Positions 32,711 through 36,871 of a DNA stretch of 36,871 nt are shown here, piece by piece. The position numbers and the translations under genes are program-made. Each line of letters begins with the position of its first letter. The stretch's first letter is position 1. Origin of the DNA: Sediminibacterium sp. (GTDB lineage Bacteria > Bacteroidota > Bacteroidia > Chitinophagales > Chitinophagaceae); NCBI GenBank assembly GCA_030158665.1, contig JAOASM010000031.1, forward strand, positions 1 to 36,871, given 5' to 3'. The notes below the pieces were generated by a model. That model was not told the origin of the DNA and made no database searches. It saw nothing but the letters and a program-made list of their open reading frames with translations.

Positions 32711-35362
32711 ATGAAAAAAATCAACTTACTACTACTCTTAATCTTTCAATTTATATTGATAAATAGTTTAGTTGCTTCAGAGAAAATTCCTTTAGTTATT
32801 GAAAAGAATATTCCTGGTGCCCCTCAATTACTTGGGATTCCATTCCCTAAAGACAAATTACAATCTAGTGATCAGGTAAGGGTATTGAACTCATTAGGAG
32901 AAGAGATCCCCTCACAAATTACTATTGTAAATACTTGGGAGCCAGTTTCTGCTAGTGTTAAATGGATATGGGTATTCTTTTTCTCAGATAATCAGAATAA
33001 GTATAGTGTAGAATTTGGTGCTGATGTAGTTCGTAAAGAATTTGCTGGTGACAGGCTTATTGTTGAAAATAATCAAAGACCCTACGGGAGAGTTCGTGTA
33101 AATACTGGTCCATTGCAATTTACAATCAACAGATTGGGCGGCGGATTTTTAGATAAAGTTGAACTAGACTTAGATCGTAATGGTTTTGACGAGAATGACT
33201 TAATTGCTGAATCAAGCAAAACTAGTGGGACATTTTTAAATATATTAGACCAATCAGGAATAGATACATCTAGGGTTAAAATAACTCACACTGTGCAAGA
33301 AAAAGGTTCTGGTCCTTTGCATGCTATTTTAAGAATTGAAGGAGACTACTTGTATAATAAAAAGGATAATAATACTGCTCCATTTGTTATGAGAATTCAT
33401 GCATACGCAGGCAAGTCCTATGTTAAAGTATTGCACACAATTATCTATACTGGGGAACCTGATATGCATAAAAAAATGCCAGGTGAGTATGCGTCAATCG
33501 CTACTCAAAATAAAAGTATTGTTGACGAAAATGCACTTAAAAATGATCCAGGATGGATGATACCAAATGATCAAATAAGTTCAGCTGGTTTTCAATTAAA
33601 ATATTTTTTAGACGGAGAAAAAGAATTTAAAACGGGACATTTTGATGGCACTTGGTCATCGCCTAGTATTGAAAAAATAATTGAATTAAACAATTTAAAA
33701 AATGAATCTATTTCACTTGTACAAACTGGTCCAAATGTAAATCGACTTCCGGCTTTGAATACAACTACACCTACAGTTCAAACTACAGGTTTTGAGGGTA
33801 GTTTAAAAATGAATCAAAAAGAAGTATTTAAAAAAGATAAAGCTTCTGGCTGGATCACTATTTCTAATAGCAAATGGGGTATTGGTGTAGGCATCCGTAA
33901 CTTTTTTGAAGAATATCCTAAAGAAATTGCGATTCAAGGAGATAGCAATTTTTTATATTCTTATATATGGTCACCAAGCGTAACACCAATGGCTTTTGCA
34001 AGAGCTACTGGCATGCCTGATAGTGAGATGCTTGGCAATTTTGCACAAGGTTTGGCTAAGACTACTGAATTTGTGTATGATTTTTTTGATGCCAAAACGC
34101 CACATAAGCAGATCCTTAATCAAATGAATTATTTCTTAGATCCTCCTGTCGCACACGCTAATCCTGAATGGTATGCAAAGAGTAATGTGTATGGTGATTT
34201 CTCTGTTCGCTCTGAAAGAAATCCTGAGTTAGAAAGAAGTCTTGATTATAAATTCGAGTGGATGAAATTTAATCAAAAGTGGGAGCCTTGGTACGGCATG
34301 TTAGATTATGGAGATTTTCAAACTTATTATATTAAGAACAAGTGGAACACTTGGACCAATAACGAACCGGCGAATGATTTTATGTGGTGGATGGAATTCA
34401 TGAGAACAGGTAATAGAGACTATTATATCACAGCTCAATCAAATTCTGCACATGCAATGGACGTCGACAATATCCATTGGCCTACACCTAAAAGATACCT
34501 TGGAGATACCAATAATTCTGTTGATTTTTTTGATAATAAAGAATACGGTAGTGTGGGTGCAAGTCCTTATGTTGGAATGGGAAGAAGACATGCAAATCAG
34601 CACTTCACTTCATTATTATCAGCGCACGTTTGGGTTCAGGGTTGGATTGCTTCTTATTTATTAACTGGAAATCATAGAGCACTTGACGTAGCCGAACAAA
34701 CTGGCGATTTATATTTAAGAAGAATTTGGGGTGATCACGATTTACGTGGTAGAAGATTATATTTATCTGTTTGGAATTTATCTGAGATTTATGATGTAAA
34801 CAAAAAGGACAAATACTTTACTGAATTAAAAGATCGTGTAAAGATTATGTTAGACTTGCAGAAGTCAACAGATCAAGGAGGAAGTTTGGTATTGGATAGA
34901 TATGGATATTCGCAAATATATGTTTCTCATGGTTTATATAAATATTACCAAATGACAGGTGATGATGCAGTTAAAAAGGCATTGATCACGCATGCGAAAT
35001 GGCAGAGAGATAACCCTTCTATTAATCACCAAATGGAATCCTTATTGGCTACATTGCATGGTTTATCAATTGGCTATGAGTTTACTAAAGATCCATCATT
35101 TATCAAAGAAGCTATTCAGCGAGCTCAAAATTTAGTAACAGATAAATTGCCAATGAATATTAGTCAATATAAAAATCAAAAAGATTTATCTGATGCGCTA
35201 GAAAAAGTGAGTCACTTGCCAGATGACAAAGAAAGTTTCAGAAGAGAAGCTATCTGGAAGATCACTAATGGATTGCGTATATTCGGATGGACACATATGT
35301 TTGGTATTCCTTATTTACAAAGTAAAATGGATAAATCAAATTTGACTATCAAATCAAAATAA
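32711..35362 (+). CDS. PL26/YetA-like secreted protein (exo-rhamnogalacturonan lyase-like)
   Basis: Protein of 883 residues with a signal peptide (MKKINLLLLLIFQFILINSLVAS). Residues about 30-95 (IEKNIPGAPQLLGIPFPKDKL, SSDQVRVLNSLGEEIPSQ, ASVKWIWVFFFSD) match the N-terminal RIFT-barrel domain of PcRGLX/YetA-like proteins. A central beta-rich region follows, and the C-terminal third (about 480-870) is helical with HANQHFTSLLSAHVWVQGW (627-645) and YLLTGNHRALDVAEQTGDLYL, typical of an alpha/alpha-toroid catalytic domain. PcRGLX (family PL26) removes unsaturated galacturonosyl-rhamnose from rhamnogalacturonan I. Whether this relative is a lyase is unknown; its substrate may differ given the PIG-L neighbour. 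Last gene of the sigma/SusCD operon, followed by a terminator. Confidence 0.8.
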   Translation: MKKINLLLLLIFQFILINSLVASEKIPLVIEKNIPGAPQLLGIPFPKDKLQSSDQVRVLNSLGEEIPSQITIVNTWEPVSASVKWIWVFFFSDNQNKYSVEFGADVVRKEFAGDRLIVENNQRPYGRVRVNTGPLQFTINRLGGGFLDKVELDLDRNGFDENDLIAESSKTSGTFLNILDQSGIDTSRVKITHTVQEKGSGPLHAILRIEGDYLYNKKDNNTAPFVMRIHAYAGKSYVKVLHTIIYTGEPDMHKKMPGEYASIATQNKSIVDENALKNDPGWMIPNDQISSAGFQLKYFLDGEKEFKTGHFDGTWSSPSIEKIIELNNLKNESISLVQTGPNVNRLPALNTTTPTVQTTGFEGSLKMNQKEVFKKDKASGWITISNSKWGIGVGIRNFFEEYPKEIAIQGDSNFLYSYIWSPSVTPMAFARATGMPDSEMLGNFAQGLAKTTEFVYDFFDAKTPHKQILNQMNYFLDPPVAHANPEWYAKSNVYGDFSVRSERNPELERSLDYKFEWMKFNQKWEPWYGMLDYGDFQTYYIKNKWNTWTNNEPANDFMWWMEFMRTGNRDYYITAQSNSAHAMDVDNIHWPTPKRYLGDTNNSVDFFDNKEYGSVGASPYVGMGRRHANQHFTSLLSAHVWVQGWIASYLLTGNHRALDVAEQTGDLYLRRIWGDHDLRGRRLYLSVWNLSEIYDVNKKDKYFTELKDRVKIMLDLQKSTDQGGSLVLDRYGYSQIYVSHGLYKYYQMTGDDAVKKALITHAKWQRDNPSINHQMESLLATLHGLSIGYEFTKDPSFIKEAIQRAQNLVTDKLPMNISQYKNQKDLSDALEKVSHLPDDKESFRREAIWKITNGLRIFGWTHMFGIPYLQSKMDKSNLTIKSK

Positions 35363-35388
35363 TTCTTTGAAAGCGGTTTTTAAGCATT

Positions 35389-35433
35389 AAGAAACAACTA
35401 TGGTATAACACCCATAGTTTGTTTCTTTTTTTT
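35389..35433 (+). terminator. Terminator of the glycan operon
   Basis: AAGAAACAACTATGG (35389-35403) pairs with CCATAGTTTGTTTCTT (35412-35427), with one bulged base and a short loop, followed by T to 35433. Confidence 0.9.
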
Positions 35434-35452
35434 ATCCATCTTTAAATGATTT

Positions 35453-35485
35453 TTTGTCAAATACTAGTTGAACTGCTTAATTTTA
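35453..35485 (+). promoter_or_regulatory. Candidate promoter of the thioredoxin-like gene
   Basis: TTTG (35453-35456) and TAATTTTA (35478-35485, 7 of 8 to TAnnTTTG) lie 21 bp apart, just after the operon terminator and 15 bp before the start codon at 35500. Confidence 0.4.
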
Positions 35486-35499
35486 TATAAATCTAAACA

Positions 35500-36756
35500 A
35501 TGCTATCTATATTTAAAATGCGGGTACATCTTTTACTATTCTGTATTGCTCCTACTTTGGGGATGACGCAAAACAAAGCGGCCATAAAAGAAGGTAATTG
35601 GTTAGGTGTAATTTATCGTACAGATGGCAAAACAGTGCCCTTTAGTTTCAAATCAGCAACGAATAATGGGAAGTCTGTAATTACGATCGTCAATGCTGAT
35701 GAAATGATTGAAGTAGAGGATTTGCAAATGATTCAAAAAGATTCTATGCTCATTACTTTGCCTTTTTTTAATGCAAGTTTTGAATTAGCAACTACTACGC
35801 CAGATCAATTAAATGGTTTTTATGTAAAAACATCGAATGCTATAAAGACCAAAGCTATTTTTAAGGCTTATTGGAACCAGCCAAGATTTACGAGCTATCA
35901 ACAATCAAAATATAATCCAACAGGTACTTGGGATGTTGTATTAACCAATAATTTAACCAAAAAGCAAACCATTTCAGTGGGTAATTTTAAACAATTGCCA
36001 GATGGAAAGGTGACGGGTTCATTTTTAACGCCCACAGGCGATTATCGTTTTTTAGAAGGCATGGTTTCTGGCGACACTTTGCAACTTTCTGCTTTTGATG
36101 GTGAAAGAGCCGTTTATTTTCAGGGTATTTTTTCTAGCGATAGCACCATTTCACTTGGAAGCTTAACAGCTGGATTTGCAGGTAGTTATACATGGCATGG
36201 AAAGGCAAATCCTAATGCAATCCTACCAGATGAATATGCATATTCAAAAATGAAACCAGGGAATACTAAACTCGATTTTAGTTATAGGGATACTGATGGT
36301 AAAATGGTATCTATCAATGATGATAAGTATAAAAATAAAGTAGTCATCATTCAGTTGTTTGGATCATGGTGTCCTAATTGCATGGATGAAACTAAATTTA
36401 TGACACAATTTTATAAAAATAACAAAGCACGCGGAGTGGAAATAATTGCATTGGCTTATGAAAATTATGAAGACCCAATGGAGGCGAATGCAGCTTTAAA
36501 AAAGTATAAAAAACAATTTGGGATTACTTATCCAATTTTACATACTGGTGTTGGGCCAAGTGACCCTTTGAAGGCAGAAAAATCACTCCCTCAAATTGAT
36601 AAAATCGCAGGCTATCCCTCCACTATCTTTATTGACAAGAAGGGGGAGGTTAGAAAGATTCATACAGGATTTTCTGGACCAGGAACAGGTGATTTCTATC
36701 AAGCTTATATTAAGTCATTTAATAAACTAGTTGACGAATTGCTTGCAGAACAATAA
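35500..36756 (+). CDS. TlpA-like thioredoxin-family protein with N-terminal extension
   Basis: Exported thiol-disulfide protein of 418 residues. The signal segment is MRVHLLLFCIAPTLGMTQ, starting at the ATG at 35500 or, more likely, 35518. The first ~245 residues are an all-beta-looking region with two similar-looking parts (GNWLGVIYRTDGKTVPFSF and GTWDVVLTNNLTKKQTISV) and no motif I recognise. The C-terminal ~165 residues form a TlpA/AhpC-type thioredoxin domain with the redox motif WCPNC (C291 and C294), followed by MTQFYKNNKARGVEIIALAYENYEDP and a cis-Pro-like GYPSTIFIDKKGEV. Such proteins act in periplasmic disulfide reduction or cytochrome biogenesis. It stands alone between terminators, so no direct link to the glycan genes is implied. 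Confidence 0.9.
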   Translation: MLSIFKMRVHLLLFCIAPTLGMTQNKAAIKEGNWLGVIYRTDGKTVPFSFKSATNNGKSVITIVNADEMIEVEDLQMIQKDSMLITLPFFNASFELATTTPDQLNGFYVKTSNAIKTKAIFKAYWNQPRFTSYQQSKYNPTGTWDVVLTNNLTKKQTISVGNFKQLPDGKVTGSFLTPTGDYRFLEGMVSGDTLQLSAFDGERAVYFQGIFSSDSTISLGSLTAGFAGSYTWHGKANPNAILPDEYAYSKMKPGNTKLDFSYRDTDGKMVSINDDKYKNKVVIIQLFGSWCPNCMDETKFMTQFYKNNKARGVEIIALAYENYEDPMEANAALKKYKKQFGITYPILHTGVGPSDPLKAEKSLPQIDKIAGYPSTIFIDKKGEVRKIHTGFSGPGTGDFYQAYIKSFNKLVDELLAEQ

Positions 36757-36786
36757 GACAATGATAACATTCAAAAGAATCTCATA

Positions 36787-36818
36787 AAAAAGCCGCTTCC
36801 AAAATGGAGCGGCTTTTT
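36787..36818. terminator. Bidirectional terminator after the thioredoxin-like gene
   Basis: AAAAA plus GCCGCT (36787-36797) pairs with AGCGGC plus TTTTT (36808-36818); CCA and TGG extend the stem with one bulged T, and the loop is AAA. A and T runs flank both sides, so it could work in both directions. Confidence 0.9.
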
Positions 36819-36871
36819 AGTTGCTGTAGGGGGAGGAAAGTAACCTATTGATATTGGCTATTATTTAAAAT

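Overview
The window looks like a chromosomal segment of a Bacteroidota bacterium, most likely of the Chitinophagaceae type (the lineage is an inference). The signs are two SusC/SusD pairs, an Oar-like TonB receptor, an ECF sigma/FecR/STN-SusC cascade, a tandem pair of cytochrome oxidase subunit III genes, TAnnTTTG-type -7 promoter boxes close to start codons, and generally AT-rich DNA. No tRNA, rRNA, CRISPR array, transposase or integrase was seen.

Layout. (1) 1-4252: the tail of a caa3-type cytochrome c oxidase locus: heme O synthase (its 5' end lies outside the window), two subunit III paralogues, a subunit IV with a His-rich tail, a SCO copper chaperone and a DUF420 membrane protein carrying an EF-hand-like loop. 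(2) 4295-5769, minus strand: a compact operon of trmB, a Cys-rich DUF5522 protein and an alkyltransferase-like protein with Ala in place of the catalytic Cys. (3) 5770-6324: a 555-bp non-coding stretch with a G-free, telomere-like A/C-rich tract and a tandem pair of hairpin-forming repeats, followed by a small XRE regulator that ends tail-to-tail with a FAD oxidoreductase. (4) 8158-11430, minus strand: a single Oar-like TonB receptor gene with its own terminator. (5) 11770-18663: a fructan-type polysaccharide utilization locus (SusC, SusD, a secreted unknown and a GH32 fructanase). (6) 18713-22268: a flavin reductase-like protein and a two-subunit molybdenum hydroxylase whose Fe-S subunit carries a Tat signal; no FAD subunit is next to it. 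(7) 22341-35362: a DctA/GltP-type symporter preceded by an overlapping 22-codon leader ORF and hairpin, then ECF sigma, FecR, STN-SusC, SusD, a secreted PIG-L deacetylase, a FucP-like MFS permease and a large PL26/YetA-like (exo-rhamnogalacturonan lyase-like) protein. By eye this block is more AT-rich than the DNA before 22 kb. (8) 35500-36756: a TlpA-like thioredoxin protein between terminators.

How the genes work together. Region 1 makes the heme and metal-loading accessories and small subunits of a terminal oxidase. Region 5 would bind fructan at the surface and import it (SusC/D) while GH32 hydrolyses it. Region 7 looks like a self-regulated glycan system: ligand at the STN-SusC receptor would signal through FecR to the ECF sigma factor, which would switch on surface binding, deacetylation, depolymerisation and permease uptake. 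Pairing a PIG-L (N-deacetylase family) enzyme with a PL26-like protein is unusual and is the best candidate here for an uncharacterised catabolic system. The leader ORF in front of the symporter is the most striking regulatory structure.
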